64,000 nucleotides of DNA from Gammaproteobacteria bacterium (GCA_016199745.1 JACQFZ010000022.1:186001-250000), one strand, 5' to 3'; positions 1 to 9,037 are shown, numbered from the stretch's first letter. Numbers and translations are program-made. Notes: generated by a model from the sequence alone, not told the origin.

Positions 1-822
1 ATAACGCGCCGGTTGCTGCAGCACGATGTCGGCGCTGTCGATCATGCCGGCGCGGTCGTCTTCGAGATCGATCAGGAATTGGCAATTCGGTTCCGGTCGT
101 GCCGCCGCTGCTTGCAGCACCGCCAGATCGGCGTAACTGTCGAGATACTGGTCGATCTTGGCGATCATGCGCGACGGTAAGTGATACGGGTCGCCGAGGT
201 CGATCAGCAACGCATGCTTGTAGGCGTCGGCGATCGTGCCTTTACCGCGCGCGCCGTTGAGCGGATCGTCGATTTGCGCGATGGTCAGATGTAATTGCTC
301 GGCGTGACGATAGAGCTGATGAATCTCGCGCCAGACGCCCGGCGGTACCGGCGAGTACGACAGATGCGAGGTCAGCACAACCTCGGTGAGATGACGAATC
401 GCTCGTTGTACCGGCAGCGCTAATTCGACCGCTTCCTTGAAGGTTTTCGGTGTCAACGCGTTGGCATGCGCCAATACGATTTGTTTGTAACCGTGCGCCA
501 GCTCTACCTGAAATTCGCGGTTCTGTTCGGCGATGCTCTTGTGCCGCTCCGACAGCGGCAGCGGCAAGCCGACGTATTGTTTCTGCAATTCCAGCCCGAT
601 CTGTTTGATCGGCGCGCGATACAGCTCGAGCAGCTTTAGCCGCAACGCCGGTTCGAGCGTGGTTCGGTTATAAGTATTAAGCGTGGAGTGAAGCTTATGC
701 CCGGTCTCGGTCACGTTCAGTAACGGTAACGTCGCCAGCCATTTTTCGACTTTGGCCGGTCGTTGTTCGACGTCGGTGAGTAGCCGGGTCGAGATGCTCG
801 GAACAGAGAGTTGAAGCGTCAT
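1..822 (-). CDS. Conserved hypothetical protein, N-terminal 274 residues (gene runs off the window)
   Basis: Reading from an ATG at 822 the frame stays open for 274 codons to the window edge, so the C-terminus is missing. The product begins MTLQLSVPSISTRLL, is soluble and largely helical in character, and has no signal peptide or membrane segment. Its style (a tandem of aromatic/Leu-rich helices with a KHALLIDLGDPYHLP-type stretch near residue 220) recalls the N-terminal half of large gammaproteobacterial proteins that end in an atypical PilZ domain, but the part needed to prove this lies outside the window. It follows aspA on the same strand after a 60-base gap and may be cotranscribed with it. 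I do not assign a function. Confidence 0.75.
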   Translation of the reverse strand, partial: MTLQLSVPSISTRLLTDVEQRPAKVEKWLATLPLLNVTETGHKLHSTLNTYNRTTLEPALRLKLLELYRAPIKQIGLELQKQYVGLPLPLSERHKSIAEQNREFQVELAHGYKQIVLAHANALTPKTFKEAVELALPVQRAIRHLTEVVLTSHLSYSPVPPGVWREIHQLYRHAEQLHLTIAQIDDPLNGARGKGTIADAYKHALLIDLGDPYHLPSRMIAKIDQYLDSYADLAVLQAAAARPEPNCQFLIDLEDDRAGMIDSADIVLQQPARY

Positions 823-882
823 AGATTATGCTGCCCCCGTGTTCGTCTGGCGGCCAAAGCAGCGCCAGCAACTGAATCGCGG

Positions 883-2277
883 CTACTTCGCCACCCCGGC
901 GAGTGCCGCTTGTTCGACCAAGCGTTCGAACTCGGCCGTCGTCATCAGCCCTCTTTCGGCGACGATATCGCGCACCGATCGGCCGGTGCGTGCCGATTCT
1001 TTGGCGACTTCGGCCGCGGCGGTATAGCCGATCGATGTGTTCAGCAACGTCGCCAAGCCGACACTGGTGTGAGCATAGTATCGGCAACGTTCGCGGTCGA
1101 CCTTTAGACCTTTCAGACCTTTCTCGGTGGCGGCGTCGATGGCATGCGTCAGCCAATCGAGCGCGTCGAACAGCGCCGAGCCGAGCGCCGGCATCAGCAC
1201 GTTAAGCTCGAGCTGACCGGCCTGCGTCATGTACGCGACCGCGGCGTCTTGGCCGAGCACCTGATAACACACCTGGTTCAGCATCTCGAACATGACCGGG
1301 TTGACCTTGCCGGGCATGATCGACGAGCCTGGTTGTACCGGCGGCAATTCGATTTCGGCCAGACCGGTGCGCGGGCCGGAGGCGAGCAGCCGCATATCGT
1401 TGCTGATACGCGTGAGCTCGAGGGCGAGCAGCCGCACGCCGTTCGATAGCCGCTGCACGTCCATCATCGATTGCATCTGCGCCGTGAGATTCGCCGCCGG
1501 TTTGATCGGCTCGTGGGTCAGGCGCGCCAGTTCCTGAGCGGCCCGATCGCTGTAATTCGGCGCTGTATTGAGCCCGGTGCCGACCGCTGAACCGCCGAGA
1601 CCGATCTCGGCGAGCGTTGGCCGATTAGCGGCCAACTCGCTGGCGCAACGGCGCAAGGTCCACGCGTAAGCACCGAACACGCGCCCGACCGTCGTCGGCA
1701 CGGCGTCTTGTAAGTGCGTGCGCCCGCTCTTAACAGTCGCCGCCTCGCGCGCGCCCAAGCGTTCGTACTCGGTCGCCATCGCTTCGATTGCCACTAGCAG
1801 CCGCGGCAACTTTGCCAGTGCTGCCAACCGGATCGCCGTCGGGATCGTGTCGTTGGTGCTCTGACTCATGTTGACGTGGTCGTTCGGATGCACCGGCTGG
1901 TACTGACCGCGCTTGCCGCCGAGCGCAACGTTCGCCAGGTTGGCGATCACTTCGTTGGTGTTCATGTTGTGACTGGTGCCGGCGCCGGCCTGGAACCGAT
2001 CGACCACGAACTGATCGTGATGTTGTCCGTCGACGATTTGATCGGCGGCCGTGACAATGACGCTGCTTAGGCGCGGCTCCAGCCAGCCGGCCGTCTGATT
2101 GGCGACGGCAGCGGCGCGCTTGATGCGCGCATGGGCGATAATGAAATCGCGATCGGCGCAACGGCCGGAGATAGGGAAGTTGGCGACGGCGCGCGCCGTC
2201 TGGATGCCGTACCACGCATCGGCTGGAACCGGAAATTCGCCGAGCGTGTCTTTTTCGGTACGCGTCGCTTGGGTCAT
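883..2277 (-). CDS. aspA: Aspartate ammonia-lyase (aspartase)
   Basis: Predicted to deaminate L-aspartate reversibly to fumarate and ammonia in the cytoplasm. The 464-residue product carries the fumarase/aspartase superfamily signature GSSIMPGKVNP at about 317-327, the SGRTHLQDAVP block and the SxNMNxNEVIAN-type block (here SHNMNTNEVIANLAN). Downstream of the signature it reads VMFEMLNQVCYQVLGQD, which matches aspartases (PVMPEVMNQVAFQV) better than class II fumarases (PTQCEAMTMLCCQV), and the N-terminus RTEKDTLGEFPVPADAWYGI is also aspartase-like. I chose the ATG at 2277 because GGAG lies 6 bases upstream; the frame extends 51 codons further without family similarity. Fumarase activity cannot be fully excluded from sequence alone. 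Confidence 0.88.
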   Translation of the reverse strand: MTQATRTEKDTLGEFPVPADAWYGIQTARAVANFPISGRCADRDFIIAHARIKRAAAVANQTAGWLEPRLSSVIVTAADQIVDGQHHDQFVVDRFQAGAGTSHNMNTNEVIANLANVALGGKRGQYQPVHPNDHVNMSQSTNDTIPTAIRLAALAKLPRLLVAIEAMATEYERLGAREAATVKSGRTHLQDAVPTTVGRVFGAYAWTLRRCASELAANRPTLAEIGLGGSAVGTGLNTAPNYSDRAAQELARLTHEPIKPAANLTAQMQSMMDVQRLSNGVRLLALELTRISNDMRLLASGPRTGLAEIELPPVQPGSSIMPGKVNPVMFEMLNQVCYQVLGQDAAVAYMTQAGQLELNVLMPALGSALFDALDWLTHAIDAATEKGLKGLKVDRERCRYYAHTSVGLATLLNTSIGYTAAAEVAKESARTGRSVRDIVAERGLMTTAEFERLVEQAALAGVAK

Positions 2278-2317
2278 GGGAAGCTCCAATCGGTTTGGAT
2301 TATAAGGTCGTGCTCCG

Positions 2318-2824
2318 TTGACTGCATTGAAACATGTCGGACGTCGTCGCTGGTGGCTGACGATATTGTTACTGATTCCGCTACTGAGCGCCGCCGGGTC
2401 GTTGCTGGTATTGCAAGAGCCGAACGGCAAGCGCCGCGATGCCCGCGAATTTATCGGTCACGGACGGTGGACGGTGGTAATGGTGTGGTCGGTGGATTGC
2501 CTGGTTTGTCAGCGTGAGATCCATCATATGACGTCTTTTTACGAGGCGCACAAGCATGACGGCCTGCGCGTTCTCGGTCTATCGATCGACGGTCATTGGC
2601 AGCGGCAGCGGGTCGAAGATTTTATCGCCGTGCATTCCCTCAACTTTCCTATTCTCATCGGCGATACGCGCGATCCGATGCGATTGAGCGGTCGCCCCTT
2701 TATTGCCACGCCGACTTATTATTTCTTCGCGCCGAATGGCGCGTTCAGGGCGATCCGCATAGGGGCGATGGATCAAAAGGGCATCGAGCAGTTGCTCGAT
2801 GCGTTACGGGGAATTCGGCGATGA
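2318..2824 (+). CDS. TlpA/redoxin-family membrane-anchored thioredoxin-like protein
   Basis: A 168-residue protein with one N-terminal membrane segment (about 12-32) followed by a thioredoxin fold that should face the periplasm. The redox motif is C61-L-V-C64, preceded by VMVWSVD, and a cis-proline is visible in FIATPTYYF near 132. These are features of the TlpA/AhpC-TSA group of thiol-disulfide oxidoreductases. The usual Trp before the first cysteine is replaced by Asp, so substrate preference may differ. The start is a TTG at 2318 with a weak AAGG upstream. The stop codon overlaps the start of the acylphosphatase gene (ATGA), so the two are probably translationally coupled. No cytochrome-maturation genes are nearby to indicate a partner. 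Confidence 0.8.
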   Translation: MTALKHVGRRRWWLTILLLIPLLSAAGSLLVLQEPNGKRRDAREFIGHGRWTVVMVWSVDCLVCQREIHHMTSFYEAHKHDGLRVLGLSIDGHWQRQRVEDFIAVHSLNFPILIGDTRDPMRLSGRPFIATPTYYFFAPNGAFRAIRIGAMDQKGIEQLLDALRGIRR

Positions 2825-3090
2825 CGGTGTGTCGACATTACTATGTTTCCGGACGTGTGCAGGGTGTTTATTACCGCGCTAGTGCCTGTGATGAGGCGCG
2901 TCGACTCGGGCTCACCGGCTGGGTGCGCAATTTGGACGATGGTCGCGTCGAGGCGCTCGCCTGTGGTGACGCCTCGACGTTGGCCGAATTCGAACGCTGG
3001 TTGTGGAAGGGACCGTCGGCGGCGCGGGTGGAACAAGTGGCGATTTCGGAAGCAGCGCCAATATTGTTCGACGATTTTGAAATTCGTTAG
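2821..3090 (+). CDS. acyP: Acylphosphatase
   Basis: An 89-residue protein of standard acylphosphatase length that should hydrolyse acyl phosphates such as acetyl phosphate or carbamoyl phosphate. The phosphate-binding loop GRVQGVYYR (11-19) supplies the catalytic Arg19, and GWVRNLDDGRVEA supplies the catalytic Asn37. Both key residues are intact. The ATG overlaps the stop of the preceding redoxin gene by four bases. The C-terminus ends in DDFEIR, the usual last strand of the fold (consensus FxIR). A pair of CT-rich palindromes follows directly downstream. Confidence 0.9.
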   Translation: MTVCRHYYVSGRVQGVYYRASACDEARRLGLTGWVRNLDDGRVEALACGDASTLAEFERWLWKGPSAARVEQVAISEAAPILFDDFEIR

Positions 3091-3121
3091 CAGGGGTTTC
3101 CATACCGCTTAATCGCAGCGT

Positions 3122-3200
3122 TCCTCTCTCCCCTTGCGGGAGAGAGGACAGGAGAGAGGGGGCCTATTACCACCCCTCTCCCGCAAGGGGAGAGGGAGAC
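3122..3200. repeat. Paired CT-rich palindromes (BIME-like), copy 1
   Basis: Two palindromic units around CTCCCCTTGCGGGAGAG lie in inverse orientation with a short spacer. The arrangement and the spacer text (GGACAGGAGAGAGGGGG then TATTA) are nearly repeated at 35972-36066. It sits between two convergent genes, where it could also act as a bidirectional transcription barrier. Confidence 0.75.
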
Positions 3201-3234
3201 GCCAGAATAAATTCCTAGGGCGAATCGTAACTCG

Positions 3235-3846
3235 CTACTGTCGGTACCAGCGCGTCTTTAACGCACGATTCACCAACGCCGGATAGGTGTAGCGCCCGCG
3301 GCTGCCGTTATAACGTGCCAGCGCGTTCGCCAGATTGCCGTTCTCTTTGTTCAAATAATATTTAAGGATGGTGCAGCCATAGCGCAGGTTGGTTTGGGTG
3401 CGGAACAGACTGTCGCCCGGTTTACCGATTTCCTTCAGCCAGAATGGCATCACCTGCATCAGCCCACGCGCGCCGACGTTGGAGATGGCGAATGGATTGA
3501 AGTTGCTTTCCACCTCGATCACTGCCAGCACCAGCTCTGGGCTCAAACCGGCGCGGGTCGCTTCGTGGTGCACCTGCTTCAAGAAATCGATGCGGTATTG
3601 CGTTTGCGGCAGCTTCGGTTCCAAGCGCCGCGACATATCCATGAGCCATACCTCGGCTTCGAACCGATCGGGAAACGACGCCGATTCGTTGACCGCGCGT
3701 ATCAGCGTCGCCCGCAACTCGGGGTCGACCGCGGCGCGCGGCGGCGCGGCTAACGCGATGTTGCCGATGAAATAGAGGCCAGCGAGGACCGGAAGGCGAA
3801 ATAGCGACGGCATTCGAAAAATGGACTTTGTTTTAGGAGGAAGCAT
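3235..3846 (-). CDS. Lytic transglycosylase, SLT-domain (MltC/Slt-like)
   Basis: A 203-residue exported enzyme predicted to cleave peptidoglycan glycan strands. An N-terminal hydrophobic segment (around FRLPVLAGLYFIGNIALA) ends in an Ala-rich signal-peptidase-like site. The catalytic domain shows AVIEVESNFNPFAIS with the conserved Glu-Ser of family 1 (Glu at about 113), then GARGLMQVMPFWL and an ALARYNGSRGRYTYP block typical of the SLT fold. I chose the ATG at 3846 because GGTGAG precedes it; a GTG three codons upstream is an alternative. The gene is divergent from relA. Family membership is clear; the precise type is not. Confidence 0.88.
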   Translation of the reverse strand: MLPPKTKSIFRMPSLFRLPVLAGLYFIGNIALAAPPRAAVDPELRATLIRAVNESASFPDRFEAEVWLMDMSRRLEPKLPQTQYRIDFLKQVHHEATRAGLSPELVLAVIEVESNFNPFAISNVGARGLMQVMPFWLKEIGKPGDSLFRTQTNLRYGCTILKYYLNKENGNLANALARYNGSRGRYTYPALVNRALKTRWYRQ

Positions 3847-3953
3847 AGCGCTCACCGCCGCCGGTGCCAGCCTTGGCGGTTTGGAGGGCGGTAGATCGCC
3901 GACAAGATGCGCAATTTTTGCGCCAAATTGCTATCCGCCCCATAATTGCGCCC

Positions 3954-6164
3954 ATGGTTACTGTCACTCGTTCTATCGCTTATTCGGCCATCAACACCGC
4001 CAGCCCCGACGCCTGGCTCGAGGCGCTGGCAGCCGATCGCAGCCCTACTGAAATCGACCTCATTGCGCGTGCCTGCCGCTTCGCCGAGCGTGCCCATCAG
4101 GGCCAGACGCGCGCGACCGGCGAGCCGTACTTTCAACACGCGTTCGCCGTCGCCTGCATCCTCGCCGATCTGCGGCTCGATCACGAGACCATCGCTGCCG
4201 CGATTCTACATGACGTCGTCGAGGACACCGACACGACCCTGGCCGACCTATCGCAGCAGTTCGGCCCGCGGGTGGCGGCGTTGGTCGACGGCGTCACCAA
4301 GATGGACGTGATCCACGAATACAAAGGCTTGAGCGCGATCGGCCGGCGCGAGCATGCCCAGGCGGAGAGCCTGCGCAAGATGTTGCTGGCGATGGCGGAA
4401 GACGTCGGCGTGGTGTTGATCAAGCTGGCCGATCGGCTGCACAACATGCGCACGCTCGGGCCGTTTACCGAAGAGAAGCAAAAGCGCATCGCCCGCGAAA
4501 CCATGGACATCTTCGCGCCGCTGGCCAATCGCCTCGGCATCTGGCAGCTCAAGTGGGAGCTGGAAGATTTGGCGTTCCGTTATCTCGAACCGATCGCCTA
4601 CAAGCAGATCGCCGGCCTGTTGGCCGAGAAACGCGTCGATCGCGAGCATTACATCGAACGCTTCGTCGATTGGCTCGGGCAAGAGCTACAGAAGGCCAGC
4701 GTCAAAGCCGATATCAACGGCCGGCCCAAACATATCTACGGCATCTGGCGCAAGATGCGGCGCAAGGGTAAAGACTTCGGGCAGATCTCTGACGTGCGCG
4801 CGGTGCGCATGTTGGTCGATAATGTGCGCGATTGCTATGCCACGCTCGGCGTCGTGCACATGTTGTGGCAGCACATTCCCGGCGAGTTCGACGACTACAT
4901 CGCCACGCCGAAAGAGAACAACTATCGTTCGATTCACACCGCGATCATCGGCCCCGAAGGCAAGACCGTCGAAGTGCAGATCCGCACGCACGAAATGCAT
5001 CAGCAGTCCGAGCTCGGCGTCGCCGCGCACTGGCGCTACAAGGAAGGTGCGCGCTCCGACGAGAGCTTCGACAAGAAGATCGCTTGGCTGCGCACGCTGC
5101 TCGAGTGGAAAGACGAAGTCGCCGAGGCGACCGAGTTCGTCGATCAATTCAAATCGGAGGTGTTCAGCGAACGCGTGTACGTGTTTACACCGAAGGGCAA
5201 GATCATCGATCTGCCGGCGGGCGCGACGCCGCTCGACTTCGCCTATCACGTGCATACCGATATCGGTCACCGCTGCCGCGGCGCCAAGGTCAACGGCCGC
5301 ATCGTGCCGCTGACGTATTCGGTTAAGACCGGCGAACGCGTCGAGGTACTGACGGTGAAAGAGGGCGGCCCATCGCGCGATTGGCTCAATCCGCACCTCG
5401 GTTATCTGCATTCGTCGCGTGCGCGCTCGAAGGTGCAGCACTGGTTTCGGTTACAAAACTACGACGTCAGCGTTACCGACGGCCGCGCACTGCTCGAGCG
5501 CGAGTTCCACCGTTTAGGCATTGCCGACGTCAACTACGAACGTCTGACGAACCACTTCGGCTTTCCCAAGGTCGACGATTTTCTCGCCGCCATCGGTCGT
5601 GGCGATGTAAAGCCGTCGCAGATCATGACGGCGGTGCAAGAGCTCATCGAGCCGCGGCCGAAGGAGACCAAGCCGGCGTCGATTCCATCGTCGCCGACAC
5701 GCACCAATGCGCCAACCGGTTTGACGATCCAAGGGATCGGTAATCTGTTGACGCGCATGGGCCGTTGTTGCAATCCGGTGCCGGGCGATCCGATTTTGGG
5801 ATTCATTACTCGCGGTCGCGGTATCACGGTGCATCGCCGCGATTGCCAGAATACGTTGCGTCACCGTGACGAGCACGACGAACGCCTGATCGAAGTGAGC
5901 TGGGGTGCGCAGGCCGGCCGCACGTTTCCGGTCGACATCGAAATCATCGCCTACGAGCGTTCCGGCCTACTGCGCGACATCACCGCGCTGTTGGCCAACG
6001 AGCCTATCAATGTGATTGCCGTGAACACGTTGACCGACAAGGCGCAGCACGTCGCGCACATGACCTTTACGTTGGAAGTTCCTGATATCGACGCGCTTGC
6101 GCGGGTGCTGGCGTTGCTCGATCGAATCCCGAACGTGATGGAAGTTCGGCGGAAAGTGCAATAA
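3954..6164 (+). CDS. relA: RelA/SpoT-family (p)ppGpp synthetase with intact hydrolase motif
   Basis: A 736-residue long RSH enzyme controlling the stringent response. Domains in order: HD hydrolase (about 40-200), synthetase (about 250-365), TGS (about 408-468), and a C-terminal zinc-finger/ACT region (about 640-735, with RMGRCCNPVPGDPI). The TGS-adjacent text (PSRDWLNPHLGYLHSSRARSK) and the EFDD motif at 311-314 are RelA-type. Yet the HD site reads HDVVED at 86-91, with a further His at 62 and LADRLHNMR downstream, so the hydrolase centre looks intact, unlike enterobacterial RelA. The start is uncertain: the ATG at 3954 gives normal RelA length but has no clear ribosome binding site, and a GTG 30 codons upstream is possible. 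Confidence 0.93.
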   Translation: MVTVTRSIAYSAINTASPDAWLEALAADRSPTEIDLIARACRFAERAHQGQTRATGEPYFQHAFAVACILADLRLDHETIAAAILHDVVEDTDTTLADLSQQFGPRVAALVDGVTKMDVIHEYKGLSAIGRREHAQAESLRKMLLAMAEDVGVVLIKLADRLHNMRTLGPFTEEKQKRIARETMDIFAPLANRLGIWQLKWELEDLAFRYLEPIAYKQIAGLLAEKRVDREHYIERFVDWLGQELQKASVKADINGRPKHIYGIWRKMRRKGKDFGQISDVRAVRMLVDNVRDCYATLGVVHMLWQHIPGEFDDYIATPKENNYRSIHTAIIGPEGKTVEVQIRTHEMHQQSELGVAAHWRYKEGARSDESFDKKIAWLRTLLEWKDEVAEATEFVDQFKSEVFSERVYVFTPKGKIIDLPAGATPLDFAYHVHTDIGHRCRGAKVNGRIVPLTYSVKTGERVEVLTVKEGGPSRDWLNPHLGYLHSSRARSKVQHWFRLQNYDVSVTDGRALLEREFHRLGIADVNYERLTNHFGFPKVDDFLAAIGRGDVKPSQIMTAVQELIEPRPKETKPASIPSSPTRTNAPTGLTIQGIGNLLTRMGRCCNPVPGDPILGFITRGRGITVHRRDCQNTLRHRDEHDERLIEVSWGAQAGRTFPVDIEIIAYERSGLLRDITALLANEPINVIAVNTLTDKAQHVAHMTFTLEVPDIDALARVLALLDRIPNVMEVRRKVQ

Positions 6165-6177
6165 ACGGCAGTCGTGG

Positions 6178-7119
6178 TTAAGATGAGGCGCTCGCCTTTT
6201 TCAGCGTCGGTCTGATGGCTCGCGGTCGTCGCAATCGTGCATAATTTTTTACGACGATGTCGCCAATGACGGCGATCATGACGACGGTACCGCCGATGAC
6301 CGTATTGGTCGACGGTATTTCGAGAAACACCAGCCATACCCAGAACGGCGACAACGGCGTATCGAGCGCGCCGATCAAGGCGGTTTGCGCGGCGGGAATC
6401 AGGCGCGAGCCGATGATGAAGAACGTGAGGCCGATGGTCATCTGCACGAAGCCGAACAGCACCAAATAAATCATGTCGACCGGCGCGGCCGCGAGCGGCG
6501 TCGCCAGCGGCAGCGTGATGATTGCGACGACGAGATTCGATAAGCATGCCGTCGGCAGCATGGCGATGGTTCGATAACGTCGGACCATGACCGTGATCGC
6601 GGCTGTTGCCAATGTCATGATCAGCGCCAATAAATTACCGAGCATATTTCCATTCAGACCGGCGCTGTTGAGCATGACGGCGACGCCGGCGAACGCTAAG
6701 ACGCTCGCCATCCATGTGCTGAGCGATGTCCGCTCGCGTAACCAGAGCCAGGCGAGCAGCGCTGTCAAGAACGGCAACGTGGCATAAATGACGGCGACAT
6801 CGGCGACCGTCGTCAGCTTGAGCGACGAGATAAAGGCAGTCATTCCCAAGGCCGACAACAGTGTGACGATCCAGCCCGGCCAACCGATGGAGCGGATCGC
6901 GGCCCAGGTGCCGCGACGATAGTGCCAGACGATATAGCCGGCGACGAACAGCCCGCCAAACACGCCGCGCCAAAACAATGTGGTCCAGGCATCGAGCGGA
7001 ATCAGGCGCGTGAATAAACCGGCGGTGCTCCAGGCGACCGCGGAAATGGTGACGAGCAACAATCCCATGCGGTGACTGGCGTGCGCATCCGAATGCGCGC
7101 CGTTGTTGTTTTTAGTCAT
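6178..7119 (-). CDS. EamA/DMT-family transporter (RhaT/YdcZ-like)
   Basis: A 313-residue inner-membrane protein with about ten hydrophobic segments arranged as two repeats of the EamA fold, as in drug/metabolite transporters. The first repeat begins GLLLVTISAVAWSTAGLFTR and the second contains MTIGLTFFIIGSRLIPAAQTALIG, a typical DMT second-half block. The substrate cannot be inferred. The ATG at 7119 is preceded by GAGG at eight bases; a TTG two codons upstream is less likely. The gene ends a few bases from the convergent relA and lies 34 bases downstream of the acyltransferase gene on the same strand, so the two may share a transcript. Confidence 0.88.
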   Translation of the reverse strand: MTKNNNGAHSDAHASHRMGLLLVTISAVAWSTAGLFTRLIPLDAWTTLFWRGVFGGLFVAGYIVWHYRRGTWAAIRSIGWPGWIVTLLSALGMTAFISSLKLTTVADVAVIYATLPFLTALLAWLWLRERTSLSTWMASVLAFAGVAVMLNSAGLNGNMLGNLLALIMTLATAAITVMVRRYRTIAMLPTACLSNLVVAIITLPLATPLAAAPVDMIYLVLFGFVQMTIGLTFFIIGSRLIPAAQTALIGALDTPLSPFWVWLVFLEIPSTNTVIGGTVVMIAVIGDIVVKNYARLRRPRAIRPTLKKASASS

Positions 7120-7152
7120 TACCAAAACCTCGTCTGAAAAATAATAACTAGA

Positions 7153-8928
7153 TCAGCGGCCTTGCCGAACGTGGCGGTCGGCCGATCGTGTCAACGTCGG
7201 TGTCACGGCGTCGGTGGGTTGCATCAGCGTTTCAAAAACCACACCGATGGATTCTTCGAGCAGGGCGGCAAAGTGCGCGGTGTCGTCGCGATAGCCGGTA
7301 ATAGCCACCAGCGTATGACCGCGTTGCGGTATGTAGCCGATGCCAAAACCGTCGGCTCGTACCGGTGCGAATGCCAGCAGCTCTAAATTGGGAATATCGC
7401 CGTTGGTTTGCGGATGGACGCGCACGGACGAGCTGCACAGTACCGTCGGCCCGAGCACTGCCTGGTAGGTGGCATCGGCAAATAGCGCCGGCATCCGACC
7501 TAGTTGTTGGGCGACACGTTGGAGCGCGAACAAGTGCCGGTTAATTCCTTCGCCTTTGCGCGAGTGCGCGGCGCGCGTGGTCATTTCTTCCATCGCTCGA
7601 TAAGCGAGGCCGCTGAGCTCCGAGGTTGCGGCGCCGGCTAACAATCGCCGGCAAAACGCCAGCGAGCTTGGTGTGACCGGATGAACCGCCTCGGTTCGTC
7701 CGTCGACGAATCGGCGCATATGGACTGGCTTATATACGCTGGTGATCGTCCCCGTCAGTTTTAGATAGCTGAGCTGAATGGCCAACTGAATCGCATGATC
7801 CAGTGTGGAAAGATCGGCCGGCGATTGCCACTTCACGACGACGGTGCGTAGACCACGACAGCATGTTGCACGCGCCGTTTGCGCGCGGCGCAGGTCGATC
7901 GCGCAGGCCTCGCGGTCCCAAGCGAGTGGTGCTATCGGCATAAGCCTTGGCAGCGGTGACGGCGTGAGCAAATCCATATACGGCAGCCGATCGCAGATTT
8001 TTTGCGCGAGCAACGCGCAGGCATGTCCATCGACGGCGCTGTGCTCCATGTTGATGCCGAAAAATGGTTGCTCGAACACGACGAGCTGAAGCACCTTGTC
8101 GTACCAACGGTTCGATGCGTGCTCGTGCAAGATCCGATTCGCCAATATCGCCGGGTTGGCGGATGTATCCGGTTCCAAGCAAAGAACGAAGGCGGCGGTG
8201 TCGATGGTTCGGAGCGTATCTCTCGTCGATGGCGCGCGCCGCAGGCGGCGGCGTAGCGTGGCCCATTCGGTGCGTGGCAACGTTGTCAGAATTCCGAGGC
8301 CTAACTCGGTCGACGGCGTGCGCAAAATTTCTGCGATCGCTGTTTCGATTTCACCGACGCTATGTCTACCGTTATCGGGCGCGGCAATTTTAAAAAGATT
8401 TCCGCCATGGGCGACGACAAAATGTTTATTGCCGCTGGTTCGGACGATACGATCGCGGCGTTCCCCCGGAAGACGAATGGATCCGAACATAAACTCGTAC
8501 TGCGCGTCGCACAGCGGGTTGCCACGCTCGGAATCGCTGCCGAAGGACTTGCTCTGTATTTGCCGTGCCAGCTCCAGCGCGCTTGCGGCGATGACGGCGG
8601 CGCGCCGCGAAAAGCGGCGTGTGCTGATCGCAGTGGGCAGCCGGCATAGCAATGCCGGGTTGTGATAGGGCGAAAGCGGTTCGCGCGCCTGCAAATACAT
8701 ATCCCGCCAAAATTTAGCGACGTAGTTGTCGGTGGTGTCGCTCGTTGGCTGAGCGAGTTGTTGCTGCAGCAGCGGACCGTCGTGCGCGAGAAAATCTTGA
8801 ACCAGTCGCTCGGTTTGCAGAAAGGCGTTTTCGGAGACTAGCGGACGCACGATCTCGAGATAGCGGCGACAGGTTTGTTCGAGCGACGGTGGTTGCAGTT
8901 TTTTTAGTGCGCTGGAATTGCGAATCAT
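7153..8928 (-). CDS. Choline/carnitine O-acyltransferase family protein
   Basis: A 591-residue protein matching the choline/carnitine acyltransferase fold, which transfers acyl groups between CoA and carnitine or choline. Visible family blocks are YEFMFGSIRLPGERRD (about 144-159), the catalytic-histidine block NMEHSAVDG (293-301, His296), RTEAVHP (about 455), and KGEGINRHLFAL (about 500), which corresponds to the GEGxDRHL block of eukaryotic enzymes. An S-S-S-V stretch near the C-terminus resembles the STS substrate-binding motif. The start ATG at 8928 has a strong GGAGG seven bases upstream; upstream codons in frame lack similarity. The family is mostly eukaryotic and is sporadic in bacteria. 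No carnitine catabolism genes are adjacent, so substrate is open. Confidence 0.85.
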   Translation of the reverse strand: MIRNSSALKKLQPPSLEQTCRRYLEIVRPLVSENAFLQTERLVQDFLAHDGPLLQQQLAQPTSDTTDNYVAKFWRDMYLQAREPLSPYHNPALLCRLPTAISTRRFSRRAAVIAASALELARQIQSKSFGSDSERGNPLCDAQYEFMFGSIRLPGERRDRIVRTSGNKHFVVAHGGNLFKIAAPDNGRHSVGEIETAIAEILRTPSTELGLGILTTLPRTEWATLRRRLRRAPSTRDTLRTIDTAAFVLCLEPDTSANPAILANRILHEHASNRWYDKVLQLVVFEQPFFGINMEHSAVDGHACALLAQKICDRLPYMDLLTPSPLPRLMPIAPLAWDREACAIDLRRAQTARATCCRGLRTVVVKWQSPADLSTLDHAIQLAIQLSYLKLTGTITSVYKPVHMRRFVDGRTEAVHPVTPSSLAFCRRLLAGAATSELSGLAYRAMEEMTTRAAHSRKGEGINRHLFALQRVAQQLGRMPALFADATYQAVLGPTVLCSSSVRVHPQTNGDIPNLELLAFAPVRADGFGIGYIPQRGHTLVAITGYRDDTAHFAALLEESIGVVFETLMQPTDAVTPTLTRSADRHVRQGR

Positions 8929-9037
8929 TGACTGGCCTCCATGCCAGATCGTCGATGGTTTTTGTGAGGAGTTGTTGTTGTCTGCTTCTTCATGAAGCAT
9001 GACAGGACTACATGGCGGCCTAATTACAGCGGCGCGA

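Noticed and set aside
883-2277. Fumarase C instead of aspartase
   Set aside because: The blocks after GSSIMPGKVNP and the N-terminus fit aspartases better; the alternative is noted in the entry.
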